From contig NC_063172.1 in assembly GCF_023159225.1 (NCBI RefSeq), positions 39,747,832-39,811,831 on the forward strand: a stretch of 64,000 bases of DNA. Reading direction: 5' to 3'. The notes beneath the pieces are model-generated. The model was not told where the DNA came from. It worked only from the letters and a program-made list of their open reading frames with translations, and ran no database searches. Positions 32,684 to 43,793 of this stretch are shown here, one piece after another. This DNA comes from Perognathus longimembris pacificus (taxonomy: Eukaryota > Chordata > Mammalia > Rodentia > Heteromyidae). A program made the translations under genes and the position numbers. Positions within the stretch are counted from its first letter, which is position 1. Every line of letters begins with the position of its first letter.

Positions 32684-32947
32684 TGTCTTTTTTATTTTTT
32701 CTTCTTATTTTTGCCAGCCCTGGGGCTTGAACTCTGGGCCTGTGTGCTGTCCCTGAGCCTCTTTCAAGGCTACCCCTTGAACCACAATACCACTTCCGGC
32801 TTTTTCTGAGTTTATTGAAGGTGGTTCTTTTGCACTTTACTGCCTGGACTGGCTTCAAACTACAATCTTCAGAACCCAGCCACCTGAGTAACTAGGATTA
32901 CAGGCATGAACCACCAGTGCCTAGCTTTGTCTCCTTTATTTTTCTTT
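32684..32947 (-). mobile_element. B1-like + Geo dimeric SINE with approximate TSD
   Basis: Plus strand: TTTGCCAGCCCTGGGGCTTG, CCCTTGAACCACAATACCAC (antisense Geo), then ACTGGCTTCAAACTACAATC, ACCTGAGTAACTAGGATTAC and AGGCATGAACCACCAGTGCC (antisense B1). Similar T-rich flanks TGTCTTTTTTATTTTTTCTT and TGTCTCCTTTATTTTTCTTT look like a mutated duplication. Confidence 0.9.
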
Positions 32948-34708
32948 ACCATGGAAAGTACTTTGGATATTTCTGGGATGTCGTAATAATCTCATAATAA
33001 TCTCATTGCATTCCTTTATTGAGTTTGTTCAGTCTTTAATGCTAAGTATAGTAGATTCTAGGAATGAGCTAGAAATTAAGGAGAAGCACCTGAGCTCAGT
33101 TTCAATATCCACTGGTGAGTAGTTCTCAACAGCGTGACAGTGTTTGATATGTTCTGAAACCTCTGCAAACTCTTCCTTTTCTTGATAAAACCTCAAGACA
33201 CTGATGGACTTGCTCAAAGCTTCTAAATCCATTTTTCTTTCTCAGCTGCTACAGAATGGACATCTGTACCTGAAAACAGTCATTTTATCTTCATTTCATG
33301 TTTCACTTCTTTTCTCTTTTCTCCTAGACAACTTCAATCTAATAACTTGACCTCTGTTCAGTACCCCTATGGGACAATCGCCTTTTGAAATGGCCTTTCT
33401 CCTAGCTGCAAATGAGTGTTGCCTTGTGGTTTATTCTAAATGTCCAGCCCTGACAGGAGCCTGGAATTCATGTACTGTATTCGTGCTCCCACATGGACAA
33501 GCATCAGGCAGATGCGTTTAAAGCCCTGGAGTCAACTCTTAGGATGCATCAGTTAAGGCCAATTGGTCTTAAGTTCAAACAGGTCTTCAACATACCTACC
33601 TTTCCTTGACTTTCAAATTGTGAATAGATATTTTTAGAGGGGAAAGAAATGACCCCCCACCCCACCCCAGGCCCATTGTTTCCTTCTCTGTCCTCCCTAA
33701 CCTAATATTTTCAAAATTACTAAAACCACATGCTATTGTGTCCTGTTAGATAAGTTTATTTAAACTTTCTGCCACCCACCCCTCCCCCGCCACACACACA
33801 GTTTCCTCAGAGGTAATTGGACAAAATAATATTAGTTTGGTAAATGTAAAATAACATTAGAAAATCTCATTAGTTTGATGTAAAAATCAACTGAGAGACC
33901 TAGTCGTTCCTTTCTTAACTCACCAGCTTCCAGGGGTCCTTTAAATCGTAGCCTTTTATGCCCACATCACCACTCTCTAGGATGGCAAACCAGGATTAGA
34001 AGAAAGAGAATATCAGAAAGGACAGTTTGACTCCATATTTAAAAAAAATAAAATAAAGACAACATCCTATAGTATCTGAGATTGTAAGTCAACAACTGAG
34101 GTTGTAATATGTTCTTTACTGGATTTATGTTAATGTGTCAAAGAGGAAATAGTTGAAATATAGTATCATAGGTGAATTAAGAATTATGAGAAGTTATAAA
34201 ACTCAATGTGGCTCAAGAAAAGCTGAAGGCAGGCAATCCTATCAGCTTGTTCTAAATACTACATAATCCATGAAGGGCGCCACCTGGCTTAAGCCATCAA
34301 GGTGGAAATTGGCACTAAATGATGCAATCAAGCTTGTAACTTGCAAACCAAGTTTGTAACTGGTACAAAGCATGGGTCATCACAGACAGGAAAGGCAGAA
34401 GAGAAGGTAGATGATTGGAAAGAATGTACTGAGTAAGTCTAGTACAGACTTGATTTGTACAAGGAATGATGTCATTCCTTCATCACTAATAGATTAAACT
34501 CTAAAACAAACTGCTAACATTGAATCCAATTGGACCCTGCATATATTCTGTTCTCCAACCAGGAGGGAATAAGAATAAGAATAGAATAGAATAAGATGGA
34601 ATAAATAGCAATGTGCACAAGAGAGTTATGCTTGTGTGGTATATGTGTCTTGTAGGGTATGGTGTGTGTGTAAAGCTAAGTAATGGAATAAATAATATCA
34701 CCCTTCAA
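32948..34708. other. Unannotated, with C-rich and GAATA tracts
   Basis: C-rich short tracts lie at 33652-33668 and 33773-33800, and a GAATA-type pentanucleotide tract at 34567-34603. No exon, RNA gene or repeat family recognised in about 1.7 kb. Confidence 0.42.
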
Positions 34709-34794
34709 AAGTTGGCATTTGTTATGTATGAAACTGTAACCCCTCTGTACATCACTTTGACAATAAATACATAATTTTTTTAAGTTGGCATTTG
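34709..34794 (+). mobile_element. 60-bp LINE-1 3' end with perfect 13-bp TSD
   Basis: Only TTATGTATGAAACTGTAACC, CCTCTGTACATCACTTTGAC and AATAAATACATAATTTTTT are inserted (34722-34781), flanked by AAGTTGGCATTTG at 34709-34721 and 34782-34794. This is the terminal LINE-1 3' UTR with polyA signal and essentially no tail, an extreme 5' truncation. Confidence 0.95.
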
Positions 34795-34840
34795 GATTTT
34801 GGTAATTACCACTAAACTTTGCCTTTAAAATGTCTTGTTT

Positions 34841-35053
34841 TGCCCCCGCCCCCTACTTCTGGGGCTTGACCAAGGCACTGTACCTGGAGTTTGCAACTTA
34901 AGCCACAGTTTCACTCTGGTTTTGTTTTTTTTTTGTGATTAACTGGAGATGAGTATTTCACAGACTTTCCTTCTCTGGCTGGCTTTGAACCTGTATCCTC
35001 AGATCTCAGTCTCCTGAGTAGTTAGGATTTCAAGCACGAGCCACTGATCTGAA
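34841..35053 (-). mobile_element. B1-like + Geo dimeric SINE
   Basis: Plus strand: CTACTTCTGGGGCTTGACCA, TTGCAACTTAAGCCACAGTT (antisense Geo), then TGATTAACTGGAGATGAGTA, CTCAGATCTCAGTCTCCTGA and TAGGATTTCAAGCACGAGCC (antisense B1). The Geo part has internal deletions. Confidence 0.87.
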
Positions 35054-36214
35054 GCTTTATCTTGTGTTTTTAAAGGTATTATAAATATATGTATTTATAA
35101 AGCTTCTAATTGCCAGGTTTATAGCACAAATGCTAGCTATTGGGAGTAGCATTTGCCACTAGATATTAGAGAATGAAAAATGCAATTTCTAGTATGCAGA
35201 GAAGGGGCATTCTTGTAGAACAACAGCATGGCCTATCCTTAGAGGAAATGCATTCCTGTCCTGGAATTAAGAATGTATTTTTTAATATCTCCAGATCTGA
35301 AACAAATTCAATCTCAAAAATTATTTGGTATCACTTTGGTCTAGAATCTAGTAGGGAGACAGATTTGGTAGAATGAGAGATGCCCCAAATCTACAACTTC
35401 TCTCCTTAATGGAAACCAATGGTTGAATGTTGCCCTAGAATGCTGGACTCCCAATTATGCCTGAGATCTTGTCTTTCTGAGGCTAATGTATGTAAATACT
35501 CATTTTTGTCTAAATGTGTTATCCAACCAACAACCAAGCCAACCTACTGGATTGAAATGTCAGGGCTAACCTTTGCAGAAATTCAAAGGAAAACAGACTG
35601 ACACTTAAACATATATCAATAACAAATGGCAAAATATAAATTCCTAATAAAGGGCCTCTGTTCATTTAGAAACATTCCATGATAAGGTCACTAAACCTCT
35701 TGCAAATGTGTGGAATTCTTTACATTATTAAACAATTTAACTATGTATGATAGGTTCAGTAACTGTGATTTTTTTTTCTAGGACAAGTTTCCTCTTGTTG
35801 ATTTAGAGTATACATACAAAATATACTGACAAACATTCATGTAAAGGGATCAAGAGGCATAGTCTTGCCTATATAAATATTCCTCCAACCTAACCATACC
35901 CAGAGGGAAGGGATTTGTGTCTATTTCATCCTCTGGTATCTAAGAAAATTCTTGTGACTAGCGACATTAAATATCTATTCTTTCAAATAAATGGACTCAA
36001 ATTTTAAAATACTTTGTTTTAAAATATAAACAGCACACCTTATTTTATTATTTATTTTGTTATAATTTTCTCTTTTGTTTGCTTAATCCCTTCATTCTCC
36101 ATCTGTCCTGAGACCCATGCAAATAAATATAATTGAGTTTCCCTCACAGCCTTTTGTCACTGCAAACACATGACAAAAGAATAGCCTAAAAAAAGAGAAC
36201 TTGAAATCTCTTTT
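35054..36214. other. Unannotated sequence
   Basis: Two open frames (35173-35376 and 35419-35601) have no recognisable domain and no gene context. No repeat family recognised. Confidence 0.4.
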
Positions 36215-36308
36215 TCAAATAGGGTCTTAATCTCTAACCCAGTATCAAAATCCTTCTATAACCTACTGAATGCTGGGATCATAGGCATTAGCCACCATGT
36301 CTGGTTTA
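36215..36308 (-). mobile_element. Degraded B1-like monomer
   Basis: Plus strand AATAGGGTCTTAATCTCTAA, GAATGCTGGGATCATAGGCA and TTAGCCACCATGTCTGG match antisense B1/Alu (GGATTACAGGCATGAGCCACC). Confidence 0.72.
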
Positions 36309-36734
36309 GAGATTTGGAAATCTTACAGGATCAGATTTAATTCTTCAGAAATGATAAGCAAGTTGTGGACAATCTAGCAAACATTCATTTACCACCCTGA
36401 AAGATAGGAGAAATGTAGGTACAAGAGAGTTTATGATCACCAAAAGCAAAACAAAACAAAAGAAATTTTTAAAAAATACAGCAACAACAGCCAAAACCTA
36501 TAATGTTGTGCGTTATAATGATACCTCATGACAACCATTTAATTTTGATTAAGAATATGTTGAAACTGAATGGAATATGTAGAAAATATAGCTACTTGAA
36601 ACTCTTTGTTTGGTGGAACTACACTTCCAACGGGAAGCTTAAGGATTAACAAAATCTCATGTATGAAGATAATCATTCAGATTGTGCCAGTGTTGACAGA
36701 AACAAGGAACTCTTGAAAACATCGATAGTACAAG
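36309..36734. other. Unannotated sequence
   Basis: No gene or repeat recognised. The right end may be 3' UTR of the adjoining LINE-1. Confidence 0.35.
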
Positions 36735-36965
36735 TAAATAGGAAACTGCAAGAGACCAGACTATGCAAAAGGAGAACAAATGCAGCAGTGGTATTCACTA
36801 AACACTGTTGAACATGAACAATACAACTTGTGAGTGGAGGTAGGAGGGAAAAACTGGGGGAGAACAAGGGTAGAGGTGATGTGGGCCAAAAAGAAGTATA
36901 CTCATTACTTGACTTATATCACTGTAACTCCTCTGCACATAAACTTTATATAACAACAAAATAAT
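36735..36965 (+). mobile_element. LINE-1 3' end
   Basis: GAGAACAAATGCAGCAGTGG, TATTCACTAAACACTGTTGA, a diverged G-rich block, AGTATACTCATTACTTGAC, then CTCCTCTGCACATAAACTTT and an A/T-rich end. It belongs to the TGTACTCATTACC subfamily and is collinear, so it served as a reference for judging the inverted copies. Confidence 0.8.
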
Positions 36966-38129
36966 TAAGAAAGAAATCAGACTATGTATTTAAATCAACC
37001 AACCAAAGTTTCTTTATATCTTGGCTGAAACAATAATACTTTTATAAAATCTATCTCAGAGAATACACTGCTTTTTTGCTCTCTTAAAATTGTTTTACAC
37101 TATTTTTAAAAGATTACCAGAGGATATTAATTCAGTTAGCTCTTTTGTAAACATCATTAAAGCTGCTTGGTATTAAACTGTTCTCATTAAAATAGGTTGA
37201 ATCCACCTTCAGTGTTTGCCTAGAAATCATAGAACTGTATGTGTACATACGTATACATGTGAATGCACACATATATGAGTGTATATGCATTATTTGTATG
37301 TGTATATTGTGTGCATGCACATATACAAATATAAGTATATAAATATATACTTGTATTCATTTATATAAATATAATATATTCCAAAGTAAATGCAAAATAT
37401 TTAAATAAAAATGAGCCAATTCCAATGCTTGTGCAAGACAAAATTAAATCCAGACTCCCATATCTTAAGGTTTTTATGCTCTCAGAGCTCAAAAGAGTAC
37501 AGCTGAACTACCACAGTACTTTGGGCTGAATGTGAATAACAGAAAACAAGAATTGCTCTTACTATTGGATTTCTTTCCTTATCAGAAAAATCTGCAGATA
37601 ACTAATCCTCCATTCATTATTTAGATTTGCCATCTAAGAGATCTTTCTTCCCCTTTCTTTGAGTGTCTGATTGCATTTGTTCTGGCAATTTTACTGCCTT
37701 GTCATCATTACATGATTGGCTAAGTAAGCAAGGATCAGTGTCTACAATAGTTTCCAATGGTGTGCTCAGCATAACAAAAGAAATCTAAATAAATGGGCTA
37801 TAAATATTTTACATTTGTAAAGAAAATGTTAGAAGTTTGGGGGTTGCTCTGAGTCTTTCTGAAAGGATGAAGTTCCTAAATGAGAGCCACTTTATAACCA
37901 ACTTCCAACTTAAGTTAAAAAATTGTGCCTCACCATGTTCCATACCTATACTCCTGTTGGTATGTGATTCTAAGTACAATGTAGAGGTTAATGAGCATTG
38001 CTGTTTCTGTCCCTGGAAAGTGCCTTGAATACATTTGGGCCTTGTTGCCTTGTATTTTATAGCACAATAGCACATACTGCTAGAAAGGAAAAAGCACGGA
38101 AGAGTACTTAATGTCAATGTTTGGGGAGC
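36966..38129. other. Unannotated, with a TATG/TA-rich tract
   Basis: An interrupted TGTATA/CATATA tract lies at about 37235-37380. Overlapping open frames on both strands at 37809-38117 have no recognisable domain. Confidence 0.42.
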
Positions 38130-38316
38130 AGAATATTTTTTGAATAATTACTTATTTATTGTCAAAGTGATGTACAGAGGGGTTACAGTTTCATTTCCCC
38201 CGCTCTCTTTGCCATTTCCCTCTCCCCCCATGAGTTGTTCAGTTGGTTTACACCAAATGGTCTTGTAAGTACTGCTTTTGGAGTCATTCGTCTTTTTACC
38301 CAGCAAAGAATATTTT
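38130..38316 (-). mobile_element. LINE-1 3' end with short TSD
   Basis: Plus strand TTATTTATTGTCAAAGTGAT, GTACAGAGGGGTTACAGTTT, a C-rich block and GTTGGTTTACACCAAATGGT. AGAATATTTT flanks at 38130-38139 and 38307-38316. It has an internal deletion of the stretch that normally reads ATACATTAGGCA...TTGTTACC. Confidence 0.88.
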
Positions 38317-38509
38317 AAAATACATTACTGGAGAAAAGAATGGAGGGAGTAACTGGCTTAGAACAATTTAGAAAATAAAGACAGCATAACAAAGCTGAGT
38401 CTCCTGCCTTCATATTACAGATAAAAGATACTTTTTAAAATCATGGAGGTTAACCAACTTTTACTTTCTTTGCATTCTAGCAAGCTACTTCCTTATTCAC
38501 TGCACATCT

Positions 38510-39215
38510 TTCCTCATTGCCATTACCAGAGCTTTATTACTTTTTTATTATAGTTAACAACAGTTAACCTGAGATTGGCCCTTTTAGTTCATTTAAAAAA
38601 ATATACAGTATGGTACTGTGGATTACAGGTGTGATATTGTGATGTTGCAATTGATTTCTAAAATTTATGCATCTTGTGTCACTGAAACTGTATACCCATT
38701 GAATAATAAACCCTCACTTTCCTTTTCCCCAAGCCTCAAAACCACCATTTTCCAATCTGTTCTGATGAGTTTAACTGTTTTAGAGACTTTCATGTAAGTA
38801 GCAAGATCTAGTATTTGTCCTTCTGTACTTATTTCATTTAGAAATATCCTCAAGTTTTATACATGTTGGCCCTTACAGAACATCTTTATTTTGTAAAACT
38901 GGAATACTATTTTACGTTGCATATATATATATATATACACACACACATACATATACATATGTATATATGCCTGTATATGTATGTATATATACATATATAT
39001 GATATATATATATCAGATTTTCTTTATGCATTTATTTGCTGATGGACACTTAGGTCCACTACTTGGCTTTTGTAAATTGTGCTCCAATGAGCATGGGAAT
39101 GCAGACATTCCTTCCAGGTCCTGACTTTAAAGCTGTTAGATACATACCTAGAAAGCAGAGAGCTGAATCTCATGGTAGATTTATTCTCTACCACACTCTT
39201 CTTTATCTGAGTAAC
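38510..39215 (-). mobile_element. Old LINE-1 3' region (ORF2 end plus 3' UTR)
   Basis: Plus strand CTGATGAGTTTAACTGTTTT, GTATTTGTCCTTCTGTACTT, TTTATGCATTTATTTGCTGA, GGACACTTAGGTCCACTACT, TGCTCCAATGAGCATGGGAA and CTGAATCTCATGGTAGATTT. These track the antisense L1M/L1P-type ORF2 consensus in order. A TA/CATA microsatellite (38920-39014) lies where the consensus has a short TATATATA. Confidence 0.88.
38920..39014. repeat. (TA)n / (CATATA)n microsatellite
   Basis: About 95 bp of TA and CATATA/TGTATA units inside the old LINE-1. Confidence 0.95.
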
Positions 39216-39624
39216 TATTTATTCCTCAGCTTTTACCAACTATCATTTGCTACAGAAAGTGGCTCTATGTTCTACTAAGTTGATTTCTTCACTATAAATG
39301 GTCACAGACAGTTCGAACTCAAAATGCACAGAACTCAGGCCACCAAATATCACCCCTATGCTCCTCCTGTGTCTGCACCTAAGTAAAGGGCTCCACAATG
39401 CTGCAGTGTATCCAAAAACCCATCCTTGCAGTGGCCCAAGACAGAATGTGAATGCTACTTGTGCTCAACATGAAGTGGTTATAAGATTTCTTAATCAGAA
39501 CTGTCTGCTTCTCCCTACCCTAAGTCTCCTCTTCTGATCTGGGTCACTATTACCTTACTTTGTTTATTATCATGTCTAGTTTCTGATTCTAGTCTCTCTA
39601 GTATACATCCCGTTATTTTTCAGG
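39216..39624. other. Unannotated sequence
   Basis: A 79-codon open frame at 39298-39537 has no recognisable domain or splice support. No repeat family recognised. Confidence 0.4.
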
Positions 39625-39712
39625 TTTAACTCCTGTATCAGCCTCCATTGCCTTAGTATAGAATCCAACCTTATCATGACTCATGGGGTCCTTCATGATC
39701 CCTTACCTTTTA
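39625..39712 (+). mobile_element. L2 LINE fragment
   Basis: CTCCATTGCCTTAGTATAGA, ATCCAACCTTATCATGACTC and GGGGTCCTTCATGATCCCTT follow the L2 3' region (CCCATTGCCTACAGGATAAAGTCC ... GGTCCTCCATGATCTGG). Confidence 0.65.
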
Positions 39713-39714
39713 CA

Positions 39715-39855
39715 GGTAATCCCTTTATATTATTACTCTCTGAGATAAGTAATATCATACTTAAGATAGAGATAATCAATTTAAGTTTCCATGATGTTGA
39801 AAACCCTGCTAGGGTCACACAATAGATGCTATTAGAACTGAATTCATATTAGAAT
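39715..39855 (-). mobile_element. MIR SINE fragment
   Basis: Plus strand TTGAAAACCCTGCTAGGGTC, ACACAATAGATGCTATTAGA, ACTGAATTC resembles antisense MIR (canonical AAGGTCACACAGCTAGTAAGTGG). Diverged. Confidence 0.6.
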
Positions 39856-39904
39856 TTTGAAAAAGGTAGTCAGAAGTTTGATTTATACTTAAAAGTTTCA
39901 TTTA

Positions 39905-40018
39905 TTTTTAAAATTTTTTTAAATTTATTGTCAGAGCAATAAACAGAGGGGTTACAAATTCAAACGTAAGGCAGTGAGTACATTTCTTATCAAACTTGTT
40001 ACCTTCTCCTTTGTTTTC
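39905..40018 (-). mobile_element. LINE-1 3' end (first of two abutting)
   Basis: Plus strand AAATTTATTGTCAGAGCAAT, AAACAGAGGGGTTACAAATT, GTAAGGCAGTGAGTACATTT, TTGTTACCTTCTCC. About 110 bp, cut off at the start of the pyrimidine block. Confidence 0.87.
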
Positions 40019-40140
40019 TTGATTAATTTATTTATTTCTTTATTTTCAAAGTGATGTGCAGAGGGGTTACAGTTTCATACATGAAACAGGGCATACATTT
40101 CTTATCCAATTTGTTACCTCCTCCCTCATTTTTCACTTAT
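40019..40140 (-). mobile_element. LINE-1 3' end (second of two abutting)
   Basis: Plus strand TTATTTATTTCTTTATTTTC, AAAGTGATGTGCAGAGGGGT, TACAGTTTCATACATGAAAC, CAATTTGTTACCTCCTCCCT. It abuts the previous copy in the same orientation. The two differ in sequence, so they are separate insertions rather than a recent duplication. Confidence 0.87.
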
Positions 40141-41322
40141 TTTTGACCAAGCAGGTATAGATCCTAGAGTTCTGCTAAACTTATTTCTCATCTCATATAT
40201 AAAACAACAAAGTTCAATTTCACTAAAATGTTATTTTATGTAAATTATTAGATCACCCTTACTTGTATTTTCAGTTGAGTTCTCCTTAGTACAGCCTGAT
40301 GAGACATATGTAGGCACCTTATGAAGGAGGTAATTTCAGGAAGGAGTATGAGACAGGAAAGAAAGGAGGAAAAGTCCATGGAAGTATGAGTTAGTAAGAT
40401 CAGTGGAGGCTCGACTGTACCGGGATCTCCTGAGAAGTACACCAAATATTTCCTAGAATTGTTACCTGAAGCATGGTAAACAGAGAACTTCTCAGTCATA
40501 TTCTGATCTCATTAATTGGGAGTTGTCCTCAAGGATATTAATTACCACAAAATTCTAAGCTGTCCATGTGTACCTTAAAGTATCAGAAGCCTTGTCACTT
40601 GGCGTCTGCAGAAAAGCAAAGCTGAGCTGCTCTTCCAGGTTGAGTCCCTTCCAGTGTTTCACGAGTTGAATCTTCTACAGACGTATTTGTTATGGCTGTA
40701 AGTGAAATCACGGATGATGGCCTCAAGATAGATCTAGGCAGCAGAGTCATGTAAAACACCCCTTGCCGGGAAATGAAATGATTTCAGACCAGAATGCTGC
40801 TATCCAACAATATTTTTAGACTCTTGACAAACGCTAAGTATAAGGAATGGACTATAGATTAGCACAAATATATTTTTCACCTATTTTTCTCTGCAGAAAA
40901 TAAAGATAATTGAATTACATGTAGATGATCTTATTAAGTGACTCATTTATTGCAAATAGTTCTAAGCATTCACTTGCAAAGCTGGGGCTAATCAATAAAT
41001 TAGTCTCTATTGGAAAGGAACAAAATCCTTTATTTCTATAATAGTCCATTTATAGAAATGTTAAATATTTAAAACTGTGAGCCCAAAAATTAATACTACA
41101 GTAAATGATTCAAACCCTTTGTTATTTCCTTTGAAATTGCAGGATTGACATTTTCGCTACTCTTTATACTACACTCATACACAAGATTCTGTGCTTAATT
41201 ATGTCACAGATCACTAAGAAATATGTCAAAATAATCTGCAACTTTCAAAATGGAAATCTACCATGTATTTTTGAGACATGAACTCTTAATATCTGTTTTA
41301 CCTAATTTTAAAAAATGTGTGT
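40141..41322. other. Unannotated sequence
   Basis: About 1.2 kb without a recognised repeat or exon. The reverse open frame at 40248-40499 has no recognisable domain. Confidence 0.4.
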
Positions 41323-41487
41323 TGTACTGAGTACTTGTAGCTTATGCTTGTACCTTGGTTCTCAGGAAACTGAGATATGGGGAATCATTGTTTGAAGCCA
41401 GCATAGGCAGAAAAATCAATTTAACCTGGAGGTGTGGTCAAGTGATATACTGCCAACCATGAGCAAAAGCCCCCTCCCCCAAAAAAT
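41323..41487 (+). mobile_element. B1-like + Geo dimeric SINE, truncated
   Basis: TACTTGTAGCTTATGCTTGT, TCAGGAAACTGAGATATGGG and TTTGAAGCCAGCATAGGCAG (B1-like) lead into GGAGGTGTGGTCAAGTGATA then AACCATGAGCAAAAGCCCCC (Geo-like, ending early). An A-run follows. Confidence 0.75.
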
Positions 41488-42929
41488 ATGGATAGGATAT
41501 AATTTAGTGTAGTGGCCATAGTTACCAGTTAACATTGGATTTATTAAAGGAATTTTTATTTTCTCTCTTGTGTTAGACTTTTCTGGAGGTTCAATAGTGA
41601 CTTTGTATAAAGATAGTCATTTGCTATGCATTTTTAGTCAAATTAACAGTACAATATTTTTGTTACTATTTTAACACAAATGTAGCCTGAGGTTGCTTTT
41701 AATAAAAAAAAAAAATACCACATGTAGCTCATCTATGTAGAAAATACTTGATGAAACTATTTTGTTGTAACTGAGTTAGTTTCTTTTCCATTTACCAGAG
41801 TTGTTAAACACAGTTTAGAAGCCAAAGTTTAGAGCAAAAGTTTAGAGGGAAAATGGGGCCAAGAATTTCTAAACAACCTATTTCTAGGAAGAGTTGCTGA
41901 CAGGGAGAAAGATCACACTTTCTTTTCCTCAGAGATGTGGACTGGAGAAGGGCCACCAGGTGGAAGCATGAAAAGAATCGCTAAGTCTCTTGAACTTAAT
42001 CTTGACTTAATCTTGACAGTGAGAAATATAGTTTATAGTATTTGACATTTTATGTCACACTGTTCTGATAAGGACTGAAGAAAAACTTACAGTTTTGGAA
42101 TAGATTAATATCATATTCTCCTGTTCAGAAGATTTTTTTTCAGGCTATAGTTCTTTGTAGTTCTCATTCTGCATGGATGGAAAATTCCAGAAAGGTACCC
42201 AGAAACTTTTTAGTTAAGGGAGTTGGTGAATCCATTAATCATTAACTGCTGCAATCTCTCTAAACCAACAAGAAAGGAAGGAGACTGCCTGATAGGTAGA
42301 GCTATCAGCATCATCAAGTTGATTACTTAATACCAGCAAAGCCCACATCAATCTTTAAGTTGTTTTGATTTGGGGTGACTTTCCAGGCCTTTCCAGAAAT
42401 TCCTGAGGTTGGTCAACAGTCATTTCATTGTTAGAACTGCAACTCTTTGTCTTACTCCTCTTCAGAGCTGGCTAAGAAGGGACATTCTCAGCATTTCCCC
42501 TGTTCTGTTATTCCCAAACACAAACACAACAGTGTCTTCTAGTCTGTGAAGGTTTATTTTGCTTTGCCTTAAAACAAGATTGGACATAAGAGAAAAAGTT
42601 AATGAACAACAAAGTTGAGTTTCTTACTCAACAATGCCCATCTTCACTGAGGTGGTATCTAGTTTAATGTGCCTTCCTCAAGTTGGCAATTACCAAACGT
42701 CTTTCATTTTCTGAATTCTTCATCAAAGACAGGAATGCACCAGTTCCCTCATTTGAAGTATTTTCTTCTGCATATGTTGGCAAATAAAGCTATAGGACAA
42801 AGCAAGTGTGGCCATTATCCTTAGGATGTAATTTATCTCTTTGTGAATTTCCATTCTAGATCATAGAGAGAACCTGCCTCATTCCCAATCATCATACTAT
42901 TATATGATCAATAAATACTGTGGATCAGA
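41488..42929. other. Unannotated sequence
   Basis: About 1.4 kb with only an A-run (41703-41716). No gene or repeat family recognised. Confidence 0.42.
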
Positions 42930-43115
42930 GTATTTTAGAGCAGACTTAGTCTTGGCACCATTGACATTTTAATTTGTGTGCTTCTTTGTTGAGTGAGAAA
43001 TGTGGTAGGATAGGTATTATGGACTCTTTAGCATTATTGTTGGTCATCATTGCTAAAAGTTCTCTGGGTAGCTAATTTACCACTACTGCAGAATGAAATC
43101 ACTGTTCTAGAGAAT
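42930..43115 (+). mobile_element. MER5-like hAT DNA transposon fragment
   Basis: CTTGGCACCATTGACATTTT, GTGCTTCTTTGTTGAGTGAG, then GGATAGGTATTATGGACTCT and TTAGCATTATTGTTGG track the MER5 order (TTGGCACTATTGACATTT ... ATTCTTTGTTGTGG ... GGATGTTTAGCAGCAT). It is a short, old non-autonomous DNA transposon. Terminal repeats are not visible. Confidence 0.62.
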
Positions 43116-43793
43116 TTAATAAATGTATAATTATATGCTTATGCATATGATACTGAAAATTATATTGAAAATTTCAAAGGCGCAGGGACCATCTCTATGC
43201 TAAAACATTTCTAACTTCTCTTCCTTACACAGAGCAATCACTTTTAAGTATAATTAACCTAATTAATGACTAAATACATACCTTGTTTGGGGAACTGTTG
43301 AAATAATCCTAAAAGATCTAGGGTTAACTAATGTCTATAACATTTCATGAGGAAATGACTATTCTGGATATACAGAAAATGTTATTTTAAAATTCAAACA
43401 ATATCTAAAAGACATGATATTTTGGGAGAACTAAGGATAATATTTTTAAAAAGTGTTATGTGCAAAATCTACATGCATAAGATTTGGATATCCCTTTGAA
43501 TTTTATATTATTTTTCTCCCCACATTTCTTAACATTTTTTTGAACCTTACCTCTCTTGAGTTTCAGAGGATTTATTGGTGTGAAAGACTGATTCTTTCCA
43601 ATAAAACAAATAATCTGTTTCTCAATTTTTAAGTTTCTAGCTGAGATTTGGACAATCAAGGCAGTGAATTAGCCATGAAACCATTTAAAATTTTTTATAA
43701 GGAAAAAGGTATTTTTGTTTCTATTTGGGGAATCAGAAGTAAAATTTTGGCAGGGCTGAGCAAAATGGGAAAACATGTCATAAGTAATAGCTT
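43116..43793. other. Unannotated sequence
   Basis: No gene or repeat family recognised in about 680 bp. Confidence 0.4.
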
